The notes: generated by a model not told the origin, from the letters alone. A stretch of 64,000 nt of DNA from Talpa occidentalis (GCF_014898055.3 NW_023603184.1:113202615-113266614), one strand, 5' to 3'; shown: positions 11,665 to 23,699, counted from the first letter of the stretch. Made by a program: numbers and translations.

Positions 11665-14090
11665 ATTTGCAGACGTCTATAAATGCAGGTACACTTATTT
11701 AGAATGTCTTGGGGCTGCAGACCTGCAAGTGCTGTCACTGACCTATTTGCAGGTCACTTAAAAAAAAAAATCGGTGTTATCTGACTCCTAACGTTTATCC
11801 TCTATTCCTACTGCCTATTGGTGCCTCTACAAATTCTTAGACTGAGAACTGAAAGACATAACTCTGAGCAGCACACTGAATTGGCTTTGTAACAATCATT
11901 CAACCAATTAGTTTTTCTTTTAGCATTGTTCCTTACACCTTGAAAGGTGAGATTGCCTAAATTAACAAAAAGGAGAGGAGAGAGTCAGTGAGAGTGTAAG
12001 AATAAGACACAGAAGTCATAATGAAATTGAGTGTTAGCTAAGAATTGGTGTGAAATTGGAGGAAGTAGAGCCAGCAGAAACTTCATCAGAAGAACTAAAA
12101 ATTAGATAAACTATAAGTTAGTTTATCCCAAATATTATACATGATTATAATACCTATTTATTACTGTCAGTAAAAAATCTAACTTCCAGTGCCTGAATTA
12201 ATGGCAAGTATATGTATTGGGAATCTGGAGACTTTTTAACTATGAATTTGTCAATAAATAACTATTTCTGGAGAAAAAGTCATTTTGGATCTCAATTTCC
12301 TTATCTTGAAACTCATTTTTGCAAGATTATCTTTTTCCAGCATGAAATTTTGTAACTAGGCTAAAATTGAGTATATTAAGCTTTCAGAAGCAAAAGAAAT
12401 TCAGAGGGTTAGTTCATAGCCCTTGACATCACCTGTAATATTAGCTGCTATAACATTACAACATTACGTGCTGGGTTGGGGTTTTTTTTGTCTTTTTTCC
12501 CTATGTTTCTTCTTTCTTCTTTTCTTGCTAATGTGTCTAACATTGCACACTGATTAATACCTAGCACACATGGAAGATTGATTTATCGGTAAGCATATGG
12601 ATTGCTAGGTGAGTATTTTTTGAATCTGGTCTAAATCTCAAATCTTTGGATATGGCAGAGGGCCCAAGCTATCAAATATAGAAAAAGTAATCTTTTTCTC
12701 AAAGATTAAAAGAAGGAAACCAATATATCTTGGATAGCAATTTCAAGATGTTATATACATTTTAATGTAAAAAAATTGTAAATGCTTGCCCTTTTCCATG
12801 CACACAAATACACACACATTCATGTTCACACTTAACCACAAAATTCTGCCTACTCTATGTTCTTTAGCAAATCCAAACACAGAGTCCCTTCAGAATCTTT
12901 TCAATCTAAGATAAAAATATTACATGGAGAAAAGTGTCTGAAAAGATAGTTAATAAAAATTAATTTGTAATCCTCATGTAACCTCTCACAGGTTCTTTGA
13001 AAATTATAGGAATACTTCATATAATTTTAGAAAACAATAACCCTTCCCACCCTTTATTTCCTTACCTTTTGATACAAAAGCTACCAAAGGTAAAGGGAAA
13101 CTTTAAATCATAATTTAAAGTAAAAAGATAGAAAAATGAAGTAACAGGATAAACAATAACAAATTCTCCATCTCTATGGTCAGGCACAATTCCTTCATGG
13201 TCCCAAAACCACATAGAAAGGATTTCTGTTTTAAGCACACTTAGAAAAGGAACATCTTGTCAGAACACAAAAGCAATTTTAGTTAGAAGTTATTAAAAAT
13301 AACTTGTCCATAGAGTACTATGTATGTAGTTATAGTCTTATTACGTTTCTAACATCAACTTCTATTCTAGCATAATATAATTAAGGTATTATCTTCTAGA
13401 ACATCTTGTTTGAGGAAATAGATAAAAGCCAAATGAAAACAAGTCACTGCTATATTATCTGGATCCCCTTTTTTAGAGAATTTCAGACTATCAAACATTC
13501 CGGCTGGAGAACTACAATTGATTTCTTCCCATTTCTTCAACAAAGAAATTGCCCCAGCTCCAACCCCTATCCCACTGAAATGAACCTTTAACATACACCT
13601 TCAAAGAATGTGCACATTTTTGTCTAAAAAAATTAAAAAATGGTAAATGTTAAAATAAAAAATAAAAAAGTGCACACATACAATAAAATTTACTCAAATG
13701 TATACCACCTTTAGTTATTTTACATTTAAGTATTTATTCTTAAAGAAAAAATGAGTTAATATATTCATCTTATACATCAATAGGAAGTTGAATGTTTCAA
13801 AAGTATGGTAAGCCAGACACTGAGCTTCCAACAAATTTTATACTTATCAACTAGAATTTGGTCACTAATGACGGAGCAAGATCCAAGCAGACCAATACAT
13901 ACACAGGGGGAAAAAATCTAAAATACCAAAACAACTAACAGAATTTTTTGTGTATTTGTCATCCTTATTGTAAGATGGTGAGCTTACTGAAGGCAAAGTA
14001 TTTAATTACCTTCTAATAATGTGAAGTATTTAATTCACTAGTGTTTCTTCCATAGTCTTTGCACAATATATTTAACTGAATACCCTGCTC
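11665..14090. other. Intergenic DNA, nothing recognised
   Basis: About 2.4 kb without a supportable gene, SINE, LTR or L1 segment. Short open frames near 13.4-13.6 kb on both strands overlap each other and have no domain signature. Confidence 0.4.
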
Positions 14091-14520
14091 AACAAATCCA
14101 ATTTAGGCATCCATTAACAGATGAATAAAAAAATTATTGCATGCACACACAACACATGCATGCACACATACAACACACATGTGCACACACACAAATATTA
14201 ATCAGCCTTAGAAAAAAGAAATCTGCCATTTACAACAGGCATGAACCTCAAAAACATTACAAATGAAATAATTTAACACAAAAAACTAAATATTGCATGA
14301 TCCCATATGTAGAATTTAAAGAAGTCAAATTCATAAAAGCAGAGAGCAAACTGGTGGTTGCCAGGAACTAGGGCAGTGTGGGAAATGTGGAGATATTGGT
14401 TAAAGGGTACAAGTTTCAGTTAAGCAGGATAAATAAATTCTGGAGATCTCATGTACATCATGCTGGCTGTAATTAATAACACACATTATATACTTGAAAT
14501 TAGCTAAGAGAGTAGAATTT
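14090..14520 (+). mobile_element. Old LINE-1 3' end, left part, split by the young L1
   Basis: The 'gcatccattaacagatgaat', 'tgcatgatcccatatgtaga' and 'tggtggttgccaggaactag' stretches are standard for the ORF2 end and 3' UTR of older L1s. A (CA)n-like interruption lies at 14140-14190. The element resumes at 20652, directly after the young L1, so the young copy inserted into this one. Confidence 0.85.
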
Positions 14521-14531
14521 AAAGTGTTCTC
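14521..14531 (+). repeat. 5' target-site duplication of the full-length L1
   Basis: AAAGTGTTCTC immediately before the L1 5' end is repeated exactly at 20641-20651 after the poly(A) tail, as expected for target-primed reverse transcription. Confidence 0.93.
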
Positions 14532-15510
14532 GACTCTCCGACCGGCAGAGAGGAGGAAAACAACAAACTAAAACGACCAACAAGAACAAACGACGCAGCA
14601 AGCGGGACTGTGAGTGGAAAGGAACTATTGCAGCCAACACACCCCGTGAACGGGAGCTGAGGCGAACCCTGCAGGATTCGCCGCGGTGGTGAGCGAACAG
14701 CTCCAGGCTCCATTAGAGAAGAACAAAGACCCCGGGAGACGCACACACAGCCCGGGCCACCAGTAAGCTTGCGCGGAAAAGCGGCACGCTTGGCGCTTGA
14801 AAAGCAAATGCAGACCTTGATCGCGGCTGCCCAGGTACCCGCGCCTGCGACCTAGGCTTGCGGGGAGACGCGCAGAGGTCCTCACTGAGGTGAAGGTCCC
14901 TCCCTGAGTAAGCAGGAACCAGGCGCCCAGGCACGGGAGCGGTGCAAAAGGCGCCATTCCCGCGCCACTGAACTGGGCTACAGCCAGCGTCCTGGACCTG
15001 AGGGCTTTGAACTGAGACCCGGGGCACGAAAATTCGGGGCGTGGGTTCTCCACGACGATGGGGCACAAGGCAGACAGCACCCCAAAGCTGTTGAGGTGTA
15101 CCCTACCATTCCTGCTCTGTTCCCTGTCCCACGGGGTGGGGGGGGCAAAAAACAGCCCCCCAAGGACAATAGGAGAGATCTCTGGCACCACCTAGTGACC
15201 AGGAAAAAAAAGTCACTAACACCCCATAGAACAGGAAATTTCTTAAGACTGCTTGAAAAGGGCAGAAGGCTTCTGGAGGACCCAGTGGCCAGCCGGGAAG
15301 TTAGCCCACCCCACGCCAGGCCCCTTCCGACCAGCAGTCTGAGCCCACAGAGGGAGCAGCCACCCACGTCCGGGGCAGACCGGGGGCGCAGAAGAGTGTG
15401 CCTGAAACCGGAGGCGCAGGGACTGCATCCCGCTTCGCCATTTTAGAACAGGGACATTTCTTCAGTAAAAACTGCCTAAAACCAGCAGAAAGCTCCCCCA
15501 GAAGACAGAG
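14532..15510 (+). promoter_or_regulatory. L1 5' UTR / internal promoter region
   Basis: The GC-rich, CpG-bearing leader of the full-length L1 contrasts with its AT-rich surroundings. In L1 families this leader carries an internal Pol II promoter that starts transcription at the first base of the element. I cannot assign individual factor sites. There is no obvious tandem-monomer structure of the mouse type. Many short open frames run through it because it is GC-rich, and none looks like a gene. Confidence 0.8.
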
Positions 15511-16539
15511 ATGGCTCCTGGAAGAGCCAGAGGGGAGCGGAGAAGTTCACCCAAGATGTCAGTCAGTCCGAGCAACACAGTGTCCCAACGCATACGACAA
15601 ATTAGAAAACAGACAGTAGGGAGTAGAAGAACCACATGCAACCTAACAACTCCTCAGGAAAGAAGCACACCACAAAAAGAAAACCACTCCCCAGATTGCA
15701 ACGACAGCAACTTGGAAGAACTTCTGAGCCTTCCAGAAAGAGAATTTAAAATTGCCATGATTAAAAAAGTGATAGATCAGAAGAAGGAAATAGAGTCCCT
15801 AAAGAGGGAAGTAAAAGAAATGCAGGAGATCAAAGAATTAATGGAGGAACTAAAGAACTCTGGGAAAAGCAATGAAAGCAGAATAGATGAAATGGAAGAA
15901 CGAATAAGTACTCTTGAAGACACAGAAATAAAAAGAACCAAAACAGAAAAGGAAAGAGAAGTACGAAGGAAAAAGAATGAAGAAAGACTTCGGGAACTAT
16001 CTGACTCCATGAGGAAAGGAAATATAAGAGTTATAGGAATTCCAGAAGGAGAGGAGAGAGATGTAGGAACAGAGAAAATATTCCAGGAGATAATTGAAGA
16101 GAACTTCCCAAATGCGAAGAAGGAGCTGAAAATTGATATACAAGAAGCAAGAAGAACACCAAACTTCCACGACGAAAGGAAAAACACAGCAAGACACATA
16201 ATAGTAAAGCTCCCAAGAATCCAGGACAAGGAAAAAATAATGAAGCTGACAAGAGGGAAGAAACAGATAACATTCAAAGGAAAACCAATCAGGCTGACAT
16301 CAGACTTCTCTGAAGAAACACTACGGGCAAGGAGAGAGTGGAGGGACATAGTCAACAGACTTCAAGAAAACAGATGCCAACCAAGAATACTCTATCCCGC
16401 AAAGCTCTCTTTCCTCCATGAAGAAAGAATATGGACCTTCCCAGACAAAGAGAAACTCCGGAATTTCATTACGACTAAACCCCCACTCCAAAAAATACTA
16501 CAAGGAATCCTAAAGCCAGAACCTCAGAGGGACGAATAA
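15511..16539 (+). CDS. ORF1 (L1): LINE-1 ORF1p, RNA-binding nucleic-acid chaperone, intact
   Basis: A 342-residue open frame, close to the roughly 340 residues usual for mammalian ORF1p. Residues 1-60 are basic and low in structure. About 65-165 is a charged heptad-rich coiled coil expected to trimerise the protein. NIRVIGIPEGEE at 171-182 opens the RRM, EARRTPN at 212-218 and RHIIVKL at 228-234 are conserved RRM blocks, and the C-terminal domain keeps YPAKLSF at 295-301. The first Met is chosen because it gives the family length; a second Met lies at residue 16. In L1 biology ORF1p coats its own RNA in cytoplasmic particles with ORF2p. No stop or frameshift is present, so this frame could still encode a full-length protein. 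Whether it is transcribed cannot be seen. Confidence 0.95.
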   Translation: MAPGRARGERRSSPKMSVSPSNTVSQRIRQIRKQTVGSRRTTCNLTTPQERSTPQKENHSPDCNDSNLEELLSLPEREFKIAMIKKVIDQKKEIESLKREVKEMQEIKELMEELKNSGKSNESRIDEMEERISTLEDTEIKRTKTEKEREVRRKKNEERLRELSDSMRKGNIRVIGIPEGEERDVGTEKIFQEIIEENFPNAKKELKIDIQEARRTPNFHDERKNTARHIIVKLPRIQDKEKIMKLTRGKKQITFKGKPIRLTSDFSEETLRARREWRDIVNRLQENRCQPRILYPAKLSFLHEERIWTFPDKEKLRNFITTKPPLQKILQGILKPEPQRDE

Positions 16540-16614
16540 CAATGAAAGAAGACCAAAAAAAAAAAAAAGTTATTAAAAGAATAAATAAATAAAATCAAAG
16601 GAAAGACAAACATA

Positions 16615-19600
16615 ATGGCAAATACAGATGCTAACATATCGATATTAACTCTAAATGTAAATGGACTAAACTCTTCAATAAAAAGACACAGAGTTGCAGC
16701 CTGGATTAAGAAACAAAACCCAACCGTTTGCTGTCTCCAGGAAACACATTTAGCTACAAAAGATAAAATAGGCTCAAAGTCAAAGGATGGAAAACAATCC
16801 TACAAGCAAATGGGCCAAAAAAGAAAGCAGGAACAGCTATACTTATATCAGATAAAACAGACTTCAAACTCAAAAAAATAAAAAGAGACCCCAATGGTCA
16901 CTACATTATGATTAAGGGGACAATACTTCAAGAAGAAATAACACTCATTAACATATACTCACCAAACGAAAGAGCACCAAAATATATCAGACAACTGTTG
17001 TCCTCTCTGAAAACAGACATCAGAGAAAACACATACGTAGTGGGAGACTTCAACACACCACTATCAACAATGGATAGATCAACAAGACAAAAAATAAGTA
17101 AAGAAACTAAAGCTCTAAATAAGGACCTAGAGCATTTGGGCTTAACAGACATCTATAGAACACTAAACCCCAAAAAAACGGAGTACACATTTTTCTCAAG
17201 CGCACACGGATCATTCTCCAGGATCGATCACATACTGGGGCACAAGACAAACATCAACAGATACACCAAGATTGAAATCATACCAACCATCTTTTCTGAC
17301 CACGAAGCCATCAAACTAGAAATAAATCATAAAAGAAGGCAAGGAACTATCCTACCTCATGGAGATTAAAAACCACACTACTGGAAGACCACTGGACTAA
17401 CGAGGAGATCAAAGAAGAAATTAAAAAATTCTTTGAACTGAATGACAAGGAGGACACCAATATCCTAAATGTATGGGATGCAGCAAAAGCAGTAATAAGA
17501 GGAAAATATATAGCAATAGAAGCTCATATCAAAAAACAAGAAAGAACTCAAAGAAACAACCTAATCTCGAAGCTCAAAGATCTAGAAAAAGAACAACAAA
17601 AAAAACCCCAAAACCAGTAGAAGAAAAGAAATAATAAAAACAAAAGCAGAAATAAATGAAATTGAAACTAAAAAAACAATCCAAAAGATCAATGAAACCA
17701 AGAGCTGGTTCTTTGAAAAAATAAATAAAATAGACAAACCCCTAGCCAGGCTCACAAAGGAAAAAAGGGAGAAAGCACAAATACACAGGATCATAAATGA
17801 AAGAGGAGAAATCACAACGGACACAGCAGAAATCAAAAGAATAATCAGTAACTACTATGAACAGTTATATGGAAACAAGTTCAACAATCTAGAGGAGATG
17901 GACAAATTCCTACAACTCTACAATCACCCAAAGCTAGATAAAGAAGAAATAGAACACCTAAACAGACCAATTACAAGCAGCGAAATTGAAATGGTAATCA
18001 AAAACCTCCCCAAAAACAAAAGCCCAGGACCTGATGGATTTACAAATGAATTCTACCAAACATTCAGAGACGAATTAGAGCCTATCCTTCACAAACTCTT
18101 CCAAAAAATTGAGAAGGAAGGGACAATACCAAACACGTTCTATGAAGCCAATATTACACTAATACCAAAACCGAACAAGGACAACACAAAAAAGGAAAAC
18201 TATAGGCCAATCTCCCTAATGAACACTGATGCAAAAATCCTCAATAAAATTTTAGCTATCAGAATCCAACAATGTATCCATAAGATAATTCACCACGACC
18301 AAGTTGGATTCATTCCAGGGGCACAAGGATGGTTTAACATCCGAAAATCAATCAACGTTATCCAACACATCAACAAAAAGAAATATAAAAACCATATGAT
18401 AATATCAATAGATGCTGAGAAAGCTTTCGACAAAGTGCAACACCCATTCATGATAAAAGCCCTTGAAATTCTTGGGATACAAGGAACATACCTCAACATC
18501 ATAAAGGCCATCTATGACAAGCCAACAGCCAGTATCATTCTCAATGGTGAAAAGCTGAAAGCAATTCCATTAAGATCTGGAACAAGACAAGGATGTCCAC
18601 TCTCACCACTGCTTTTCAATATAATACTGGAAGTCCTAGCCAGAGCAATAAGACAAGAGAAAGACATCCAAGGAATCCAAATAGGAAAAGAAGAAGTCAA
18701 ACTATCACTATTTGCAGATGATATGATAATATACATAGAGAACCCCAAAATCTCCACAGAAAAACTAATTCAACTCATCAATCAATTCAGTAAAGTGGCA
18801 GGATACAAAATCAACACGCAAAAGTCAGTAGCCTTCCTATACACAAACAATAAATCTGAAGAAGAAGAAATCAAAAAAACCATCCCTTTTATTATGGAAA
18901 CAAAAAAAATCAAATATTTGGGAATAAATCTAACAAAAGAGGTAAAGGACCTATACAAAGAAAACTATAAAACACTGTTAAAAGAAATAGAAGAAGACAC
19001 AAAGAAATGGAAAGACATCCCCTGCTCATGGATTGGAAGAATAAACATTATTAAAAAGGCCATCTTACCAAAAGCAATATACAGATACAATGCTATTCCA
19101 ATCAAAATCTCAATGGCATTCTTCAAAGAAATAGAACAATTATTGATGAAATTCATATGGAATCACCAAAAACCCCGAATAGCCAAAGCTCTACTGAAAA
19201 AAAAAGAAGTAAATGGAGGCATCACACTCCCAGACTTCAAACTATACTACAAAGCCATAATCATCAAAACTACATGGTATTGGAACAAGAACAGACATAC
19301 AGACCAATGGAATCGAATAGAAAATCCAGAAATAAACCCACAGATTTATGGTCAACTAATCTTTGACAAAGGAGCAAAGACTATGCATTGGAGCAAAGAA
19401 AGTTTGTTCAATAAATGGTGCTGGGAAAACTGGGTCGCTACATGCAAAAGAATGAAGCTTGACCACTACCTCACACCATACACAAAAATCAACTCAAAAT
19501 GGATTAAAGAACTAGACATAAGACCTGAAACCATAAAATACATAGAAGGAAATATAGGCAAAACACTACGGGATTTGCACATCAAAGACATCTTTACAGA

Positions 19601-20441
19601 CACATCACCCAAAGCAGTGATAGTGAAGGCAAAGATCAACAGCTGGGACTACATCAAATTAAAGAGCTTCTGCACAGCAAAAGAGACAATAACACAAACA
19701 AAGAGAAACCCCACCAACTGGGAGAACATTTTTGCACCCAACACTAATGATAAAGGACTGATCACAAAAATCTGCAAAGAGCTGACGAGACTCAGCAACA
19801 ACAAAGAAAATAATCCAGTCAAAAAATGGGCAGAAGAGCTAAAAAGAAACTTCTCTGAAGAGGAAATGCAAATGGCCAACAGACATATGAAAAAATGTTC
19901 AACATCACTTGTCATCAGGGAAATGCAAATCAAAACTACCATGAGATACCATCTCACACCAGTGAGAATGGCACATATTAAAAAAAACTAGCAACAACAA
20001 ATGTTGGCGAGGGTGTGGAGAAAAAGGAACTCTTCTGCACTGTTGGTGGAGTGCAAACTGGTCCAACCACTATGGAGAGCTGTGTGGAGATTTCTGGACC
20101 TACTAAACATAGAGCTTCCATATGATCCAGCAATTCCACTCCTAGGTATTTACCCAAAGGACTCAGAAACATCAATTCCAAAGAGCACCTGCACTCCTAT
20201 GTTTATAGCAGCACTGTTTACAATAGCTAAGCTTTGGAAACAACCCAAATGCCCAAAAATAGATGACTGGATCAAGAAGATGTGGTCCATATATACCATG
20301 GAATATTACTCAGCATTCAAAAAAGATAAACACATGCAATTTGCAGCAACATGGATGGCGCTGGAAGGGATCATGCTCAGCGAAATAAGCCAAAAAGAAA
20401 AAGAAAAATACCGGATGGTCTCACTCATAGCAGGAATCTAG
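16615..20441 (+). pseudogene. ORF2 (L1): LINE-1 ORF2p (endonuclease-reverse transcriptase), broken by five 1-nt indels
   Basis: ORF2 starts MANTDANISILTLNVNGLN, the normal beginning of the APE-type endonuclease. Endonuclease landmarks are QETH (16738-16749), GDFN (17043-17054) and SDH (17295-17303). The reverse transcriptase keeps [38 protein letters not shown] and the catalytic FADD (18711-18722). Codon-frame comparison along the L1 family shows a one-base loss near 16770, a one-base loss in an A run near 17331, an extra A in the run 17598-17605, an extra A in the run ending 19988 that creates TAG at 19989-19991, and a missing G near 20048. The longest clean frame is 17898-19991 (697 residues). 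Four of the five changes lie in homopolymers, so assembly error is possible for some. The cysteine-rich C-terminal domain lies after the TAG. Confidence 0.95.
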
Positions 20442-20640
20442 AAAACTTAAATAAGGGACCAGGAAAATGAATATAAGAAAGTGAAAATCAAAATCAACAA
20501 AAAACTATGAACCAGAGACACTTTTGGGGGGTGGGGGGCGGGAGGGGAAGGATTGGGGTCAGAATGAGGCGTTTGCAATTGTATGGGGGAATATAAAAAT
20601 AAAATTTATTATTTAAAAAAAAAAAAAAGAAAAAAAAAAA
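20442..20640 (+). other. L1 3' UTR with G-quadruplex-like tract and poly(A) tail
   Basis: Short 3' UTR. Positions 20526-20548 hold four G runs (GGGGGG, GGGGGG, GGG, GGGG) separated by single bases, a strong G-quadruplex pattern. A polypurine G tract in this place is a known general property of mammalian L1 3' UTRs. AATAAA-like ATAAAATTTATT near 20597-20610 precedes the A-rich tail. Confidence 0.88.
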
Positions 20641-20651
20641 AAAGTGTTCTC
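20641..20651 (+). repeat. 3' target-site duplication of the full-length L1
   Basis: Exact second copy of AAAGTGTTCTC, placed after the tail. Confidence 0.93.
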
Positions 20652-20815
20652 ACCACACACACACAAAAAAGAAACATGGTATGTCAGATAACAAATATTA
20701 ACTCACTTGATTGTGCTAATTATTTCACAACATATACATATATCAAAACATCATGTTATACATCTTAAATATATATAATTTTTGTCAATTACACCTCAAT
20801 AAAACATATTTAGAA
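20652..20815 (+). mobile_element. Old LINE-1 3' end, right part
   Basis: Continues the element split at 14520: a CA-rich bridge, then 'ttatttcacaacatatacat', 'atcaaaacatcatgttatac' and 'caattacacctcaataaaac', the usual extreme 3' end of older L1s. Confidence 0.85.
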
Positions 20816-20829
20816 ACTTGTAATTATTA

Positions 20830-22385
20830 ACATAGCTAGTAGCTTATAATCAGATTGTATTTAGAAATGCCACTGTTACAGATGTTAATTCTTAGATTCC
20901 CCCAGACTCCAATTATGCTTCTACAGTACTATAGTAAGAGAAGAATATCTGTCATAACTGAGTAAGCTCTTTAAAAATTATTAATGTGTTTAAGTATCAA
21001 TTTGTTAACTTGCCAAATTTTATTTACAACTACTATTTGAATGGCAGTGGGATTCAGTGTATCTCTACAGGAGTTCCAGTTTATAATTGCAAACTTGCAT
21101 TATTAATGTGAACTTGAACAAGTCATTGCAATTTCCTGGACTTCAGTTTTCTTAATGGTAAAATGGTATAATTTGAGTCAATTCTCAGATCAGAGTCAAG
21201 TAGAAAATGCTCCAAAATAAAAAAAGTTACAGCCTAGAACATTGTTCTTTCATTTGAAGATGAAAAAATGACAATAATTGAGATAAATAAAAAGTGAGAC
21301 AATGACATTGATTGCAAGAAAAAATAAATAGGACCACAAGATGTGTTGCCTATTTTTTTTATTGGGGACCAGTTTAGCACATAATCTTTATTGCAAAAGA
21401 CAGACGCTGAAAGGCAATTTGTACAAGTTGCATAACAGGTAATTTCTTTAAATTTTGTCCTCATGCCTCCTAAATCTGAAATGACCTTTTTCCCCTCACA
21501 GGTAGCTGAAAACTTGGAAGACTTGGTCAAAGTTTAAATATCTCAACTATTATCCCAAGGGTTCAAGTCAAATTCAGATCATCACAGAGATCCATCCTTT
21601 TGTAAAGATGTTTACATTTTATAGGAATGATTCACTTAGGTTACAAGAAAATTCAAGTAACTCTGAAATATGCCCATTTAGAATGACAAAATAAATGGTT
21701 AGCAAAACTTGCTCCTCAGAAAACAATGGCTTCTATGCACAAGATGAAGTCTTAAAGTGAGTAGGGTTCCTGGAACAATGCTTTTGAGGAGGTAGAGGAT
21801 GATGGAGCTAAGACACAAGTGGAGAAAAGGTAGACTATTTGGGGGCATAGATACAGGTGTGTGTGTAGGTGAGATGATGGATGCTTTTTACAGTTTTGTT
21901 CTAATTGCTTCAGATCTCAGTAAAGTACAAGTCAGATTATCATCAAGAGGTAAAGGTTAAAGGTTTGAGAAAGGTGAAAAAGCAGTGAAATATTTACAAG
22001 GAAATTCAAAGAATATGTGAAGGAAATATACTTTGATCTCATGGATCATATAAAGCACTATCTTGATGTTAACTACTCTTGAATATAAAGTGGGACCAGT
22101 CAGCATGATTGTGCATTTTTCTCCAGATACTTGTACCCGCATGAATTCAGGTGCAAAGAAAGTATGCAGTTGAATTTAATCATGCTGGGTGTGATGGCTG
22201 GAGGATGAGATTGTGAAAATGGGCCACTGAAGTTAAGTTATGTAAGAAGGAAGTTAGACTAATGAGTACTATAAGCTGTAAGAAAAAAAAAAATGGTTGT
22301 AGGTTCCAGTGGGTTGAAGAAATATTGAAAATTTGGTAGGAAGCAATAAGTTTCCCCATTTGGGTCACCTCCTCAGCCCCATTAG
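20830..22385. other. Intergenic DNA with one MIR relic
   Basis: Apart from the MIR-like segment at 21050-21200, I see no gene or recognisable repeat here. Confidence 0.4.
21050..21200 (+). mobile_element. MIR SINE relic
   Basis: 'gtgaacttgaacaagtcatt' followed by 'cttcagttttcttaatggtaaaatggtata' matches the core-to-3' part of MIR (family pattern: tgtgaccttgggcaagt, then cctcagtttcctcatctgtaaaatgg). Ancient and immobile. Confidence 0.75.
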
Positions 22386-22389
22386 CACA

Positions 22390-23690
22390 CAAACATACAA
22401 TAATCCCTGCTCATCATGTGTCACCTTGACTCTTGTCACCTTAGCATTCAGACCAGTTGATCACTTAATGCCCTTTCTTCAAATGGCTTCTATGCTTTCT
22501 CAATTCTACTTCTATATCATAATTCTTTCCAGTCTCATTTATTTCTCCTTATTTTTCCACTTTCTTCCCAATGGAATGCTCAGTACTTAGACTTTGTCTG
22601 TCCTTGATCTACATGTGTACGCTGAATGATAGTTTTAAATTAGGATCCATTTATACTCAAATTTATAATCAATCCTGGATGTTTGCCCAAACTCAAGATT
22701 CATATGTCCATTTACTTATACAATATCCTCCAAAATCTCTAATAAGCAAATACTTAAGGCATAGCTCTGGATAATTTTATTTCCAAATTTATTCCTTGGG
22801 CAAGATTTTTCATCTCACTAAATGGCAACTCCATAATTTCATTTGCTCAGTTGCTAGAGTTGGGATCAACCTTGATTCCCCTTTCACATATACCACAATT
22901 CCTTTTCAACAATATTTCTTGTTGGCTTTATCTTCAAAATATATCCAGAAACTAACAACTTATCATTTCACCACTACTATCTCAATCCAAGTCATCACAC
23001 ATCTCACCCAGGTTTCTCTATTTACCTCTGAACTGATTTCCCTTCTATATTTGCCCTCTTAAAAGTTACTCTCAACACAATAGCCAAGGCAATCTATTTT
23101 ACCGCATAAGTTACACAGTATTACTTATCTGCTCAAGGCTTTCCATGACTTCAATTTAAAAAACAATTATAAAAATTTAAATTATAAAAAAAACATTGAA
23201 AAAGATCTCTCATGACTTCCCACCTCACCTCAACTGTAATTAAAGTCATTGCAATGGCCTAAAAGCTCCACATAATCTCCATCATCTCCCTACTCTCTCT
23301 CCCAAAGACCTCATATCCTACCCCTTTTTCCTTTATCCAGCAAAACCATACAACATTGGCCTCATTGCTTGTTTGTGGACATGCCTCTACTCAGAGACTC
23401 AGTATTCTGTGTTTCCTTTTCAATGAGTACTTTCCTGACCACCCTATATGAACTAATAATACAGACTACTATTGCCAAAGTCCCAACTCCCTCACCTGCT
23501 AATTTTTCTTTATAGCATTTATCTAGTATACATTATTTTCTGTTTTGTCCACCACCACTAAATGTAAACTCCATAAGTAAAAGCATACTTGTTTGCTTGT
23601 TCACTCATGGTTCTCTATCTTCACACCTAAATAATGTCTGGTATAGTACAGTAACTCAATAAACATTTGTTGAATAAGGGAATCGCTTTA
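22390..23690 (+). mobile_element. L2-type (or old L1M) LINE 3' region
   Basis: The pyrimidine-rich 'aaactaacaacttatcatttc', 'cctctgaactgatttccctt', 'tctgctcaaggctttccatg', 'tttcctgaccaccctatatg', 'actccataagtaaaagcata' and 'caataaacatttgttgaata' blocks are in the order of the ancient LINE 3' UTR that ends AATAAATATTTGTTGAATGAA. I am sure of the sequence class but not whether a masker would call it L2 or a very old L1. Confidence 0.7.
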
Positions 23691-23699
23691 CATAATTCA

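Larger units (their letters stand above)
14532..20640 (+). mobile_element. L1: Full-length young LINE-1 retrotransposon
   Basis: A 6.1-kb element with all canonical parts: a GC- and CpG-rich 5' UTR of about 980 bp, ORF1 (15511-16539), a 75-nt spacer with stop codons, ORF2 (16615-20441, five small indels), a short 3' UTR with a G-rich tract and an A-rich tail. It is flanked by 11-bp AAAGTGTTCTC repeats and interrupts the 3' end of an older L1. Intact ORF1, an un-truncated 5' end and perfect target repeats indicate a geologically recent insertion. Because ORF2 is broken, this copy as printed should not be autonomous. Confidence 0.96.

Noticed and set aside
14625..15446. Several open frames of 60-188 codons on both strands in GC-rich DNA
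   Set aside because: They lie wholly in the L1 5' UTR, overlap in several frames and reflect GC-rich composition with few stops. None has a domain or independent context.
15777..16355. 192-codon minus-strand open frame
   Set aside because: It is the antisense shadow of ORF1: Ser/Phe/Leu-rich because ORF1 is Lys/Glu/Arg-rich. Similar shadows occur opposite ORF2.
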